DNA of 64,000 nt from Paenibacillus rhizosphaerae (GCF_014192015.1 NZ_JACHXJ010000002.1:992001-1056000), one strand, 5' to 3'. Counted from the first letter of the stretch, positions 16,931 to 25,509 are shown. Numbers and translations are program-made. The notes: generated by a model not told the origin, from the letters alone.

Positions 16931-17605
16931 ATGTGTCAACGTTTTTCCATGGCCGCCGAGCTGCCGGAGGTTCAGGAGCATTTTCAAATCGAACGGGTGA
17001 TGTACTACTATAAAAACCGCTACAACATTAGCCCGACGCAGCATACGCCGGTGGTGCTCCAGCAGGACGGGGCGCGGATCCTGGATGAATTCCGCTGGGG
17101 CTTTATCCCTTATTGGGGAAAAGACGCGATCAATGCCGACCTTCGGAATGTGCACCAGAACCCCAGTTACCGGAAAATGGTGGACAAGCAGCGCTGCGTG
17201 ATCCCCTGCAACGGATTTTACTACTGGAAGAGGGAAGGCAAAAAGTCTTATCCTGTCCGTGTAGTGATGAAAAACCGCGGCATGTTCGGGGTGGCCGGTC
17301 TGTACGAAATTTGGCGGGATACGCGTGGAGAGCCGCTGCGCACCTGTACCTTGGTCATGACGGATGCCAATCCGCTGATCGGTGAATTCGACACCCGGAT
17401 GCCGGCGATTCTGTCACCAGGGGACATGGAACGATGGCTGGATGAAAGGACGATGGATCTGGACGTGCTGGATCCGATTCTGCGTACGCATTCAGCCGAA
17501 GAGATGCATGCGTATGCAGTCACGCCGCTCATTGACAACGACACGCACGACACAGAGGAATGCATCCAGGAAATGAACTTGGAGCGGGCCTGGGTGAAAC
17601 GATAA
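16931..17605 (+). CDS. SRAP (HMCES/YedK-like) abasic-site protein, variant active site
   Basis: This 224-residue SOS-response-associated-peptidase family protein belongs to a family whose members crosslink abasic sites in single-stranded DNA through Cys2. Cys2 and Arg4 are present (MCQRF), with the family scaffold RWGFIPYW, QRCVIPCNGF and TRMPAIL. By eye, other key positions differ from YedK: the usual NAR reads NAD, FYEWK reads FYYWK (no Glu), and the HDRMP pattern reads FDTRMP (no His). It is probably a distinct subfamily that still uses Cys2 but with altered reversal chemistry. The start follows AAAGGGAGG, and the gene is monocistronic with a strong terminator. Confidence 0.88.
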   Translation: MCQRFSMAAELPEVQEHFQIERVMYYYKNRYNISPTQHTPVVLQQDGARILDEFRWGFIPYWGKDAINADLRNVHQNPSYRKMVDKQRCVIPCNGFYYWKREGKKSYPVRVVMKNRGMFGVAGLYEIWRDTRGEPLRTCTLVMTDANPLIGEFDTRMPAILSPGDMERWLDERTMDLDVLDPILRTHSAEEMHAYAVTPLIDNDTHDTEECIQEMNLERAWVKR

Positions 17606-17632
17606 ATTTAAAGCGGTTGATCACCGCTTACG

Positions 17633-17706
17633 AAAAATCCTTGCGGCAGAGCAGCGGGAGGGGGTCCAACGTCTTTTCGTGCTGAATCCGCTGCAAGGAT
17701 TTTTTT
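17633..17706 (+). terminator. Rho-independent terminator
   Basis: AAAAATCCTTGCGG and CCGCTGCAAGGATTTTTT form a long stem with a T tail after the SRAP gene. Confidence 0.85.
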
Positions 17707-17731
17707 AGTTTACCGCCGGGCGGCCGGCAAA

Positions 17732-17771
17732 TTGACAACCCCGGTATGCATCTCCTAGAATTCGACTAGGA
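17732..17771 (+). promoter_or_regulatory. SigA promoter with overlapping operator, before the TetR remnant
   Basis: TTGACA (17732-17737), an 18-bp spacer and TAGAAT (17756-17761) make a near-consensus promoter. The dyad TCCTAG-N7-CTAGGA (17753-17771) overlaps the -10, as expected for autorepression by a TetR-type protein. Confidence 0.7.
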
Positions 17772-17799
17772 TCTAAGTCAACGAAAAGGTGGACGTATC

Positions 17800-17886
17800 A
17801 TGTCTCCGCGCACCAAAGAACAACATGAGGATAATCCGCAGGCAGTGGAAATTCAGATCCGGGTCGACCGGGGGCAGAGGTCATGA
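17800..17886 (+). pseudogene. Decayed TetR regulator, N-terminal remnant
   Basis: After an AAAGGTGG ribosome binding site an ATG opens a 28-codon frame starting MSPRTKEQHED, the characteristic beginning of many Firmicutes TetR regulators. The next codons return to the family pattern only if the frame is shifted (IRRQ, then K-I-Q-I). The frame then stops with no trace of the remaining 170 or so residues before a terminator at 17930. A gene broken by frameshifts and a large deletion explains this best. Its promoter and operator look intact, and the downstream nitroreductase may have been its target. Confidence 0.65.
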
Positions 17887-17929
17887 AGCGTACCATTGAA
17901 ACCGAAGCACGGAACAACGTGTAACTAAA

Positions 17930-17977
17930 GGGCAGGTATTTTTCGTGGTGTTAAGCGGAAGGGGCCTGTCTTTTTTT
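17930..17977 (+). terminator. Terminator after the TetR remnant
   Basis: GGCAGG (17931-17936) pairs with CCTGTC (17965-17970) at the base of a large loop and runs into T7. Confidence 0.55.
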
Positions 17978-18109
17978 ATGCAAACCATCCCAGCTGGTTC
18001 GCATATTACAAAAGCAGGTTGGGAAAGTTAACCGGTAACGGCCAATGTACATTTTCCTTGGTCCAGGCACATTGTCGCCAGATATTTAACATGGAGGTAA
18101 GAAAGAGCG

Positions 18110-18712
18110 ATGTCCAAGGATTTTATCGAGGCACTGAAAAGAAGACGTTCCATCTATACCATCAGCAAACAGAATGTGACCACCGACGAGCGCATTCAGG
18201 AAATCGTGGAGGACGCGGTCAAGCATGCGCCTTCCTCGTTCAATTCCCAAACCTCCCGTGTGGTAGTTCTGCTGGGGTCCAACCATGACCGCTTGTGGGA
18301 TATTACGGAAGATATTTTGCGCGAGATCGTCAACAATCCGGAGGCTTTCAAATCGACCGAGCAAAAGATCGGTTCGTTCCGCAGCGGCTACGGCACCGTG
18401 TTGTTCTATGAAGACATGGACGTCGTCCGTAAATTTCAGGACCAATTCGCAGCCTACAGCGAAAACTTCCCGATTTGGTCGAATCAGACCTCGGGAATGG
18501 TGCAGCTGATCGTATGGACGGCGCTGGAGCTTGAAGGTTTCGGCGCTTCGCTTCAGCATTACAACCCGCTGATCGACGAGCGTGTCCGCGGAGAATGGAA
18601 CCTTCCCGAATCCTGGAAGCTGATCGCCCAAATGCCTTTCGGCAAACCGACGGCGCCAGCGGGAGACAAGGAGTTCCAGCCGATCGCGGAACGCGTGAAG
18701 GTAGTTCGCTGA
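18110..18712 (+). CDS. Nitroreductase family protein (HBN1/Frm2-like)
   Basis: This 200-residue FMN-dependent oxidoreductase opens with FIEALKRRRSIYTISKQNV and contains the FMN-binding APSSFNSQTSRVVVL pattern. The central GYGTVLFYEDMD and SNQTSGMVQLIVWTALE segments are typical of the Frm2/HBN1-like nitroreductase group, which reduces nitro compounds, quinones or lipid-derived substrates. There is no membrane segment. It follows the TetR remnant and its terminator, so it may once have been controlled by that regulator. The substrate is unknown. Confidence 0.88.
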   Translation: MSKDFIEALKRRRSIYTISKQNVTTDERIQEIVEDAVKHAPSSFNSQTSRVVVLLGSNHDRLWDITEDILREIVNNPEAFKSTEQKIGSFRSGYGTVLFYEDMDVVRKFQDQFAAYSENFPIWSNQTSGMVQLIVWTALELEGFGASLQHYNPLIDERVRGEWNLPESWKLIAQMPFGKPTAPAGDKEFQPIAERVKVVR

Positions 18713-18736
18713 TCCATTGCGCTTGTACCAGTAAAC

Positions 18737-18774
18737 AACACCCGGTGTCCTTCATCAGGATGCCGGGTGTTTTT
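18737..18774 (+). terminator. Rho-independent terminator
   Basis: AACACCCGG (18737-18745) pairs with CCGGGTGTT (18763-18771), followed by T residues, just after the nitroreductase gene. Confidence 0.9.
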
Positions 18775-18789
18775 ATGTGCCATTGCATA

Positions 18790-18832
18790 CCAGTCGTGCC
18801 CGACTGGCGTGAGCACCGCTTTATGTTATAAT
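18790..18832 (+). promoter_or_regulatory. Promoter with palindrome before the propeller lipoprotein
   Basis: CCAGTCG-TGCC-CGACTGG (18790-18807) is a perfect 7-bp dyad lying where the -35 would be, ahead of TATAAT (18827-18832). No good -35 is visible, so control by a protein bound at the dyad is possible. Confidence 0.4.
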
Positions 18833-18887
18833 ATTTATTTTAGAAGATGACTTGAGTGTAAGGGTCCTCAGCGAAGGAGGAATGTGA

Positions 18888-20159
18888 ATGAAACGGTGGA
18901 AACAATGGACGGGCATAGGCCTCCTGTTCTGTTTATTGCTCTCTGCCTGCACATCAGAGAAGGAAGAACCCGCGTCCGTGCCTGTCCCGAATCCCGAGCC
19001 TGCGGAGCTGGGACAAACGCTGACCGTGGTCCCGACAGAATCAGCCAAGTCCGCTGCGGACGATTCGTCCCAATATCAAATACAGACCCGCTTGACGGAC
19101 TTCCAGCTTCTCAGCGGGACGACGGGCATCGCGTGGGGACTGACGCGAAATGAGCTGCGGATGTACCTCACGGATGACAACGGAAAAACGTGGGTCAACA
19201 TCTCGCCGGCTTCCAATGTACAATTTCCCGACAATTTAAAATATGGAAGAGACTTGTATTTCAAAGACCGGATGAACGGCTGGCTGGTCCGCAGCGCATC
19301 CGGCACGTCGGAGACGATCGTGCTGCATACGTTGGACGGAGGGGGTTCCTGGAAAGTAGCCTCCATCCCGGACAAGAACAAGGTGACCTCGATCTTTTTC
19401 GAATCCGATCACGTCGGCTGGATTATGCTAACCGCGGAATCATCGACGGGCAAACAGGATAAAACGCTGTATAAAACCGTAGACGGCGGAGCCAAATGGA
19501 AAATGGTGATGCATAATTATATCAGCAGCATGCAGACGTCGACGCAGGGAGCCATTCCACCGCTCGGTTATGCGATGGGCATGACCTTCACCAGCCCGTC
19601 TAAAGGCTTTACGATGATTCAGGAGCTGGGGGTGCCGAAGCTGTACCGTACACAGGATGGAGGCAGCGAGTGGAGTGAAGGACCGGCGTTTTTTAACCGG
19701 GACAAGCTGGCATCCTGCAGCGGATTTATCCCGTCAAGCCCGGAATTTTTCGATGCGTCCAATACGGAAGGCTGGATTCCGGTCGGCTGCCAGGTCGGAG
19801 ATTCGGCTAAATACAATGGCTTTTTCACGACGAACCAAGGCCAGACCTGGACGTTCGCCCCTTTTAACCTGGGTTGGAATAAGGGGGTAAACCAGTCGCT
19901 TCGCCCTTCATTTATTAATTCTACGCAAGGCTGGGCCCTGGTCGGAAATCTAATGTATCATACCGAAGACCAAGGGAAGACGTGGTTGCCTCTGCCTGCT
20001 AGCCGCGTGCTGACCGGTATATTGAAGGAATATCCCGAGGTCGGTAAGCTTCAGTTCAGCTCGCAGCGAGTCGGCTGGATGCTCGTTGAGAAGAATGACG
20101 AAATGCGATCACTGCTCCTTCAGACGATTGATGGGGGAATTACATGGAAAGTGCTCTGA
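18888..20159 (+). CDS. BNR/Ycf48-like beta-propeller lipoprotein
   Basis: This 423-residue surface lipoprotein has a signal ending in the lipobox LLSAC (Cys about residue 20). At least six repeats of the sialidase-like D-x-G-x-x-W pattern follow: DDNGKTW, DGGGSW, DGGAKW, DGGSEW, NQGQTW, DQGKTW and DGGITW. This arrangement is a beta-propeller like those of BNR-repeat and photosystem assembly factor Ycf48-type proteins, without enough evidence for sialidase activity. A membrane-anchored scaffold or ligand-binding role is likely. The ATG follows GAAGGAGGAATG. Confidence 0.88.
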   Translation: MKRWKQWTGIGLLFCLLLSACTSEKEEPASVPVPNPEPAELGQTLTVVPTESAKSAADDSSQYQIQTRLTDFQLLSGTTGIAWGLTRNELRMYLTDDNGKTWVNISPASNVQFPDNLKYGRDLYFKDRMNGWLVRSASGTSETIVLHTLDGGGSWKVASIPDKNKVTSIFFESDHVGWIMLTAESSTGKQDKTLYKTVDGGAKWKMVMHNYISSMQTSTQGAIPPLGYAMGMTFTSPSKGFTMIQELGVPKLYRTQDGGSEWSEGPAFFNRDKLASCSGFIPSSPEFFDASNTEGWIPVGCQVGDSAKYNGFFTTNQGQTWTFAPFNLGWNKGVNQSLRPSFINSTQGWALVGNLMYHTEDQGKTWLPLPASRVLTGILKEYPEVGKLQFSSQRVGWMLVEKNDEMRSLLLQTIDGGITWKVL

Positions 20160-20267
20160 TCCCGTAAGTTTGGCATCAAGTTCTTCAAATGGACGCATAT
20201 ACTGTTAATGACCATGCTATGCGTGTCACTGTGAAGCTTGAAGCTGGTGGATGGAAGGGGGAAGAGC

Positions 20268-20699
20268 ATGGGAGATACGTCTTTCTGGATGTTCGATTTC
20301 TTCGGAAAGGTCATGCCGATCTTTTTTGTCGTTGTTATCGGAATTATTCTACTGTCTGCTGGAAAAGGAATTCTGCAGTGGGGGCGCAACAACAAGCAGC
20401 CCGTGCTCACCGTGGATTCCCGGATTGTCAGCAAACGCAGTCAGGTCAGCCATCATCAACATCAAGATACCAATGACCATCTATCCAGCTATACGAAAAC
20501 GACCTATTACCTTACTTTCGAAGTGGAGAGCGGCGACCGGATGGAGTTTACGGTCAGCGGCGAACAGTACGGTTTATGCGCCGAGGGCGACGCCGGCCGT
20601 CTTACCTTCCAGGGAACGAGATACCTGGGATTTCAGCGCTACATGCGCGTATCCGGAGAAGAAGGCACCCCGGGCGCTTTCCGGAGGATGAACCCCTAG
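20268..20699 (+). CDS. DUF2500 membrane protein
   Basis: This protein of about 143 residues has one N-terminal membrane helix (about 12-32, VMPIFFVVVIGIILLSAGKG). A DUF2500-type soluble domain follows, with TVDSRIVSKRSQV, a His-rich insertion, and the YYLTFEVESGDRMEFTVSG strand segment. Function of the family is unknown. The ATG at 20268 is chosen because a GGAAGGGGGAAG site is correctly spaced; an in-frame upstream ATG (20238) lacks one. It is 108 bp after the propeller lipoprotein and possibly cotranscribed. Confidence 0.85.
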   Translation: MGDTSFWMFDFFGKVMPIFFVVVIGIILLSAGKGILQWGRNNKQPVLTVDSRIVSKRSQVSHHQHQDTNDHLSSYTKTTYYLTFEVESGDRMEFTVSGEQYGLCAEGDAGRLTFQGTRYLGFQRYMRVSGEEGTPGAFRRMNP

Positions 20700-20740
20700 T
20701 TTCGGAACACGAATCCAAAGAATGGAATTCATGCGTCTTC

Positions 20741-20774
20741 GGCAGATCGCTCTGCCAGAGGCGCTTTTTTTTCT
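20741..20774 (+). terminator. Probable Rho-independent terminator
   Basis: GGCAGA/TCTGCC, or alternatively a CGCTCT/AGAGGCG stem with a bulge, precedes a run of eight T, between the DUF2500 and SDR genes. Confidence 0.6.
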
Positions 20775-20873
20775 GGCTTGCACGGGCTGCGTGCAGCACG
20801 GACGTTTCTTGATTCCCCGGCTGCGTTAAGGTTAAATAGAGACATCGAGATTAGATCTAAAGGAGGAATGGTC

Positions 20874-21623
20874 ATGTCATTCGAAGGAAAAGTCGTCGTG
20901 GTGACCGGGGCGGCGCAGGGAATCGGAGAAGGGGTCGCCCGGGCTTTTGCCCGGCATGGAGCGCTGGTCGTCCTGGGCGATCATCATGAGGAGAAAGGCG
21001 CGGCAGCTGCGGCCTCCATCCGCCAGGACGGGGGACAAGCCGTGTTCTGCCCGTGCGACGTGCGAAGCGAAGCGGATATCAAAGGACTGATGCAGACGGC
21101 GGTGGACGAATACGGGCGGCTCGACGTCGTGATTAACAATGCCGGCGTGTCCCGCTGGAAGTCACCATACGATCTGACGGTGGAGGAATGGGATGACGTG
21201 CTGAACACCAATGCACGCAGCTGTTTCCTGGCGACCAGGGAAGCGGCCCGGATCATGAAGGAGAGGGGGATTCCCGGTTCCGTCGTGAACTTGGCGTCGA
21301 CCCGTTCACTCATGTCGGAGCCGAATTCCGAGGCGTATGCCGCCTCCAAAGGGGCGATTGTGGCCTTGACGCATGCGATGGCCGTCTCACTTGGGCCGGA
21401 CGGGATCCGTGTCAATTGCATCAGCCCGGGATGGATCGAAACGGGTGACTACTCCGCCCTGCGGGAGGAGGACCACAGTCAGCATCCGGCGGGACGCGTA
21501 GGTAAACCGGATGATATCGCCCGGGCTTGTCTATATTTGGCGGATCCGGACAATTCATTTGTAACCGGGACCCACCTCGTAGTCGATGGGGGCATGACCC
21601 GCAAAATGATATATGAACCGTAA
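20874..21623 (+). CDS. Short-chain dehydrogenase/reductase
   Basis: This 249-residue classical SDR has the Rossmann motif TGAAQGIGEG (residues 11-20), NNAGVS, and the catalytic Ser plus YAASK. The C-terminal ISPGWIETG and VTGTHLVVDGGM regions are complete. It resembles glucose 1-dehydrogenase/3-oxoacyl reductase-type enzymes, but the substrate cannot be told. The ATG at 20874 is seven bases behind AGGAGG; the ATG at 20868 is too close. The gene stands alone between terminators. Confidence 0.92.
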   Translation: MSFEGKVVVVTGAAQGIGEGVARAFARHGALVVLGDHHEEKGAAAAASIRQDGGQAVFCPCDVRSEADIKGLMQTAVDEYGRLDVVINNAGVSRWKSPYDLTVEEWDDVLNTNARSCFLATREAARIMKERGIPGSVVNLASTRSLMSEPNSEAYAASKGAIVALTHAMAVSLGPDGIRVNCISPGWIETGDYSALREEDHSQHPAGRVGKPDDIARACLYLADPDNSFVTGTHLVVDGGMTRKMIYEP

Positions 21624-21744
21624 CTTTTCGACTAATCAAAAGGTACTAATCCTTTCCAGATTTTCTCTATAGCCAAGTAAAAGGAATAAATTACCTGCGG
21701 GATTTAGTTCCTTCTATGCAGTCGAGAAACCTGCTGCAGGAGGT

Positions 21745-21785
21745 GAGCCCAGCCTAATAAGGACTTGGGCTCATCTCTTTTTTTG
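21745..21785 (+). terminator. Rho-independent terminator
   Basis: GAGCCCA (21745-21751) pairs with TGGGCTC (21766-21772), followed by a T-rich tail. Confidence 0.8.
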
Positions 21786-21842
21786 ACATCAATGCTATAA
21801 TTACTCCGTTCTATTAGAGATCTATAGGAATGGAGGGAAATT

Positions 21843-23651
21843 ATGATTGTCAAAAGTTCTCGAATTCTGCTGACCGCGCTGATGTGCCTTTCGGCTTGGC
21901 TGCTGATGGGGTTTTCGTCCCCATCCGAACCGGTCAAAGCCACTTGGGTATGGCAGACGGAGCTGATCGAGGATGGCGGGAAGGACCTGCTTGACTTTGC
22001 CCAAAACCAAGGAATCAACTTGATTTACTTACAGATTAATCGAGACATGCCGGCAAGCCGATATGAAGCTTTCATACAAAATGCTCATGCTGACAACATT
22101 GCCGTACATGCGCTCGGGGGAGACCCGGGTTGGGCACAGACCAAGCACCGTGACCGGCTTGTGGGCCTGGTGGATTGGGTAAACGATTATAACAACGCTG
22201 AAGCGTCTGACGCCCAGTTCGACGGCATCCATCTGGACATCGAACCTTATGTTCTTCCGGAATGGGGCACCGACCCGGAAGGGGTCATCGGGACCTGGAT
22301 CAATAATATACAAGCATTCCTGGATGCGGCCCACGCTTCAAGCTCCAAGCTGGACCTCGGGATCGATCTCCCGTTCTGGTTTGACGGGTATACCGTCCCG
22401 GACCAGGGCGACGAGAAGCTGACCGAATGGTTTATGAAGTCGTTTGACCATGTGACCGTTCTGGCTTACCGCAATACGGTGGAATCGGAACACGGCATCG
22501 TGGAACTGGCCAGCGACGAGATGGAATCCGCCCAGCGGCTCGGCACCAAGGTCCTCGTGGCCGTCAATACGAAGCAAATGCCCGGTGAGGAACATACGTC
22601 CTTCTACGGTAGCGGCAAAAGCGAAATGGACCAATCGCTGAAATCGCTGTCCGGCGCGCTGGAATCCTATACTTCGTATGGTGGCATCGCGATTCACGAC
22701 TTCCGCAACTGGGAGAACATGCCGGACGGTGAAGAACCGGGAGGCACTAATCCTGAGCCCGCACCAGAACCGGATCCCGCACCTAGTCCAGATCCGGAAC
22801 CTGAAACACCGTCGGACGGCCAGGTGCCTGACCCCGATCCGGTTGACAGGGATAAGCAGGTGCGCGGCACCTACATATGGGAAGCCAATCAGGTCATGGA
22901 ACACGGCCAGGAAATTATCGAATTTGCCAAGGAGAAGAAGCTGAACTGGCTGTTTGTCCGCCTGGATCTTCAGCAGCCGGTCGAGGCGTATCGTTCGTTT
23001 GTGAAGGAAGCCTCGGCGGCTGGCATTGAAGTACACGCCATGGGCGGTCACCCGATTTGGGCACTGACGGAGAACCGGCCTAAGATGATGAAACTGGTGA
23101 ATTATGTGAAGAAATATAACCAGGAAGTGGCTGGGGACGAGCGTTTCCATGGCATTCATCTGGATATCGAGCCGTACGTGCTGCCGGAATGGAGAAAGGA
23201 TCCGGACCATGTCCTGGAGGAGTGGACAGGCAATTTGACCGCTTTTGTCCAGGAAATCAAAAAGGATTCGAATCTGCAGGCCAGCATGGATTTAGCCGTT
23301 TGGCTGGACAAATACAAGGTTCCCGGTACGGAGGAATCCATCAGCAAGTGGATGATCGACAAGATGGACTTTGTATCTCTGATGGCATTCCGCGATACCG
23401 CGGGTGGTTCGAACGGAATCGCAGCCGTTTCCAAGGAAGAGATCGCCTTTGCCAATGAGCTTGGCAAGCCGATTCTCATCTCTGTCGAAATGAAGGACAG
23501 CGGGGAAGGGAACCATATTAATTTTGCCGAAGAAGGATCCGCCTATATGGAGGAAGAACTCGCCAAGCTGCCTGGGCTGCTGGCCGACTCGCCGTCCTAT
23601 ACCGGAAACGTCGTTCACGCTTACGACTACTGGAGAACCGCGAAACCTTAA
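21843..23651 (+). CDS. Secreted protein with two tandem TIM-barrel-like domains
   Basis: This 602-residue exported protein starts with a signal peptide (about 1-28). Two homologous domains of about 265 residues (about 32-297 and 337-600) are joined by a Pro/Glu/Asp-rich linker. Each copy has beta-strand and loop motifs in the same order: V-H-A-[LM]-G-G, then GIHLDIEPYVLPEW, then a [VL]-x-[LM]-A-[YF]-R stretch. The D-I-E motif at a strand end is reminiscent of GH18-like glycoside hydrolases, with Glu as the acid catalyst. I do not recognise a characterised family. It is probably a cell-wall or extracellular polysaccharide enzyme or binder. The gene stands alone after a terminator. Confidence 0.8.
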   Translation: MIVKSSRILLTALMCLSAWLLMGFSSPSEPVKATWVWQTELIEDGGKDLLDFAQNQGINLIYLQINRDMPASRYEAFIQNAHADNIAVHALGGDPGWAQTKHRDRLVGLVDWVNDYNNAEASDAQFDGIHLDIEPYVLPEWGTDPEGVIGTWINNIQAFLDAAHASSSKLDLGIDLPFWFDGYTVPDQGDEKLTEWFMKSFDHVTVLAYRNTVESEHGIVELASDEMESAQRLGTKVLVAVNTKQMPGEEHTSFYGSGKSEMDQSLKSLSGALESYTSYGGIAIHDFRNWENMPDGEEPGGTNPEPAPEPDPAPSPDPEPETPSDGQVPDPDPVDRDKQVRGTYIWEANQVMEHGQEIIEFAKEKKLNWLFVRLDLQQPVEAYRSFVKEASAAGIEVHAMGGHPIWALTENRPKMMKLVNYVKKYNQEVAGDERFHGIHLDIEPYVLPEWRKDPDHVLEEWTGNLTAFVQEIKKDSNLQASMDLAVWLDKYKVPGTEESISKWMIDKMDFVSLMAFRDTAGGSNGIAAVSKEEIAFANELGKPILISVEMKDSGEGNHINFAEEGSAYMEEELAKLPGLLADSPSYTGNVVHAYDYWRTAKP

Positions 23652-23740
23652 CCCGTTTTCCCTGGGCATTCACACAGATCTGCCGCCATGCATAACATAG
23701 GATGTAAACATTTTCGGACGACAAAGGAGTGTTGACCCGT

Positions 23741-24844
23741 ATGGCGGTTCAAGTGAAGCATTATTTTGCGAGGGGAAATACGGCGGACGGTTTATATACG
23801 CTGTTTGATTCGGTACTGAGCGGCTTGGATACGGTCTTCGTACTGCAGGGCCGGGCAGGGACGGCGGTCTCGGCATTTCTCTCGGAGCTTGCGGAAGCAT
23901 GGAGCCAAAAGGGCTGGAGCCTTCACTATATTCATCATCCGTTGAACCGAGACTGGCTGGAAGGCCTGATCCTGAAGGATATCGGCATCGGCGTTGTCGA
24001 CGGAAACGCCTGGAGCGCCGATCCGGTTCTCGAAGGAACCGAAATCCGCATGATCGATCTGGAGGAAGCGATTTCCGCGGAGCTGCTGAACGAGCATGCC
24101 GGCGAAATTGAGGAAGCTGAACGGCAAACGAGCGCGCTTTACAGCAAAGCCTACGATACGTTCCAGAAAACGCTGCGGATCCATGATGAATGGGAAGCCT
24201 TCTATATCCAGAATCTGGACCGGGCCGTCATGGACCGGCTTGCCGAGGAGTGGGCAGAAGAACATCTTGTTCCGATCCGGCCAAGACGCGCCCATGCCGT
24301 TCACCGCTTCCTTGGCGCGGCTACCTGGGAAGGGGCTGTCGATTACGTTCTGAATTTAACGGATGGCCTGGAGAAGCGCGTCTTCGTCAAAGGCCGTCCG
24401 GGTTCCGGCAAGTCGACGCTGTTCAAACGTCTTGCCAAAGCGGCGGAGGAGAGAGGCGTCGACACGGAAATCTATCATTGCGGCTTTGATCCGAACAGCC
24501 TGGACATGATTATTTTTCCGCAGCAGAGCCTGGCGATCTTTGACAGCACGGCGCCCCATGAGCACTTTCCGAGCCGTGAAGGCGACGAAATCCTCGATGT
24601 TTACGAACTGGCGATTACGGCGGGAACCGACGAACGGTTTGAGGATCAGATCGCCGAAATTCGCGGCCGCTACTCCCGCTCGATGAAGGAAGCGATCGCC
24701 CTGCTGGCCACCGTCAGAGAAGTTCAGGAGCCTGTTCTGCGAATTTATGACCAGGCGGTCGACCGGGAGGCCATCCGCCGTTTGGCCGGGGAAATCTCGG
24801 CCGAAGTGGATGCCTTAACGAACTCGTCGGTCGTTGGCGATTAA
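23741..24844 (+). CDS. Two-lobed P-loop NTPase, PRK06851-like
   Basis: This protein of about 367 residues has two related P-loop halves. The first has a degenerate Walker A (LQGRAGTAVSAF, about residues 34-45). The second has an intact one, FVKGRPGSGKSTLFKRL (about 213-229), and a likely Walker B near LDMIIFPQQSLAIFD. It resembles uncharacterised Firmicutes ATPases annotated as PRK06851 family. There is no membrane segment. ATG 23741 is chosen; the in-frame GTG at 23729 overlaps the AAAGGAG site. The role is unknown, and the pairing of one dead and one live NTPase lobe suggests a regulatory NTPase. Confidence 0.75.
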   Translation: MAVQVKHYFARGNTADGLYTLFDSVLSGLDTVFVLQGRAGTAVSAFLSELAEAWSQKGWSLHYIHHPLNRDWLEGLILKDIGIGVVDGNAWSADPVLEGTEIRMIDLEEAISAELLNEHAGEIEEAERQTSALYSKAYDTFQKTLRIHDEWEAFYIQNLDRAVMDRLAEEWAEEHLVPIRPRRAHAVHRFLGAATWEGAVDYVLNLTDGLEKRVFVKGRPGSGKSTLFKRLAKAAEERGVDTEIYHCGFDPNSLDMIIFPQQSLAIFDSTAPHEHFPSREGDEILDVYELAITAGTDERFEDQIAEIRGRYSRSMKEAIALLATVREVQEPVLRIYDQAVDREAIRRLAGEISAEVDALTNSSVVGD

Positions 24845-24872
24845 TCACGGATCCGCGTATTCGGATCATATG

Positions 24873-24909
24873 AAAGCCCTGTTTCCAAATCATTGGAAAC
24901 GGGGCTTTT
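24873..24909 (+). terminator. Rho-independent terminator
   Basis: AAAGCCCTGTTTCCAA pairs with TTGGAAACGGGGCTTTT around a 4-base loop, just after the P-loop gene. Confidence 0.9.
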
Positions 24910-24939
24910 GGGTATACGGCTATCCCACAGCGACTTTAC

Positions 24940-24968
24940 TTGACTTGCCAAAGCCTGCTGTCTATGAT
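24940..24968 (+). promoter_or_regulatory. SigA promoter of the AHSA1-type gene
   Basis: TTGACT (24940-24945), a 17-bp spacer and TATGAT (24963-24968) precede the gene at 25014, directly downstream of a terminator. Confidence 0.65.
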
Positions 24969-25013
24969 GATGCAAGCTCTGAAATCCATAAGAAGAGGGA
25001 GGAAATGAACCGA

Positions 25014-25469
25014 ATGGACAAGCGCTCCTTTGTTTATGTCACCTATATCGCTGCGGCTCCCGAGAACCTTTGGCAAGCGTTGACGGATGGCGATCTGACC
25101 GAGAAATACTTTTTCGGAACACGGGTGGAATCCGAGTGGACGGTCGGCTCAGCCGTGAACTATCTACGGGGCGGCGAGGTGACCGATTATGGCGAGGTGC
25201 TGACCTGCGATGCGCCCAGACAGCTGTCTTTTACTTGGACCTATAAGGGGGACAACTCGCCCCGGAACAGTCCTGGCGTCGTCAACTTTGAGCTGCAGCC
25301 CATGGGTTCGGTCGTGAAGCTGATCCTCCGGCATGAGAATTTGCTGGACAGCGACTTTGTTGATGAAGAACGAACCTTTGAAGGGTACAACAACGGCTGG
25401 CCGGCGATTCTCAGCAATCTCAAAACCTTTTTGGAAACAGGTCAGACACTGCCGCCGATCACCCTTTAA
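25014..25469 (+). CDS. SRPBCC / AHSA1-type protein
   Basis: This protein of about 151 residues has the START-like fold of the AHSA1 group. Markers are FVYVTYIAAAPENLWQALTD at the start, EKYFFGTRVESEWTVGS and a C-terminal helix NGWPAILSNLKTFLETG. Members bind small hydrophobic ligands and are often paired with ArsR regulators, but none is adjacent here. The ATG at 25014 matches the family start; the ATG at 25005 sits only two bases behind GAGGGAGG, so the exact start is uncertain. Confidence 0.85.
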   Translation: MDKRSFVYVTYIAAAPENLWQALTDGDLTEKYFFGTRVESEWTVGSAVNYLRGGEVTDYGEVLTCDAPRQLSFTWTYKGDNSPRNSPGVVNFELQPMGSVVKLILRHENLLDSDFVDEERTFEGYNNGWPAILSNLKTFLETGQTLPPITL

Positions 25470-25509
25470 CGGGGTCGCAGACCATGTTTTTCTTGTCAAA
25501 GGCAAAACG

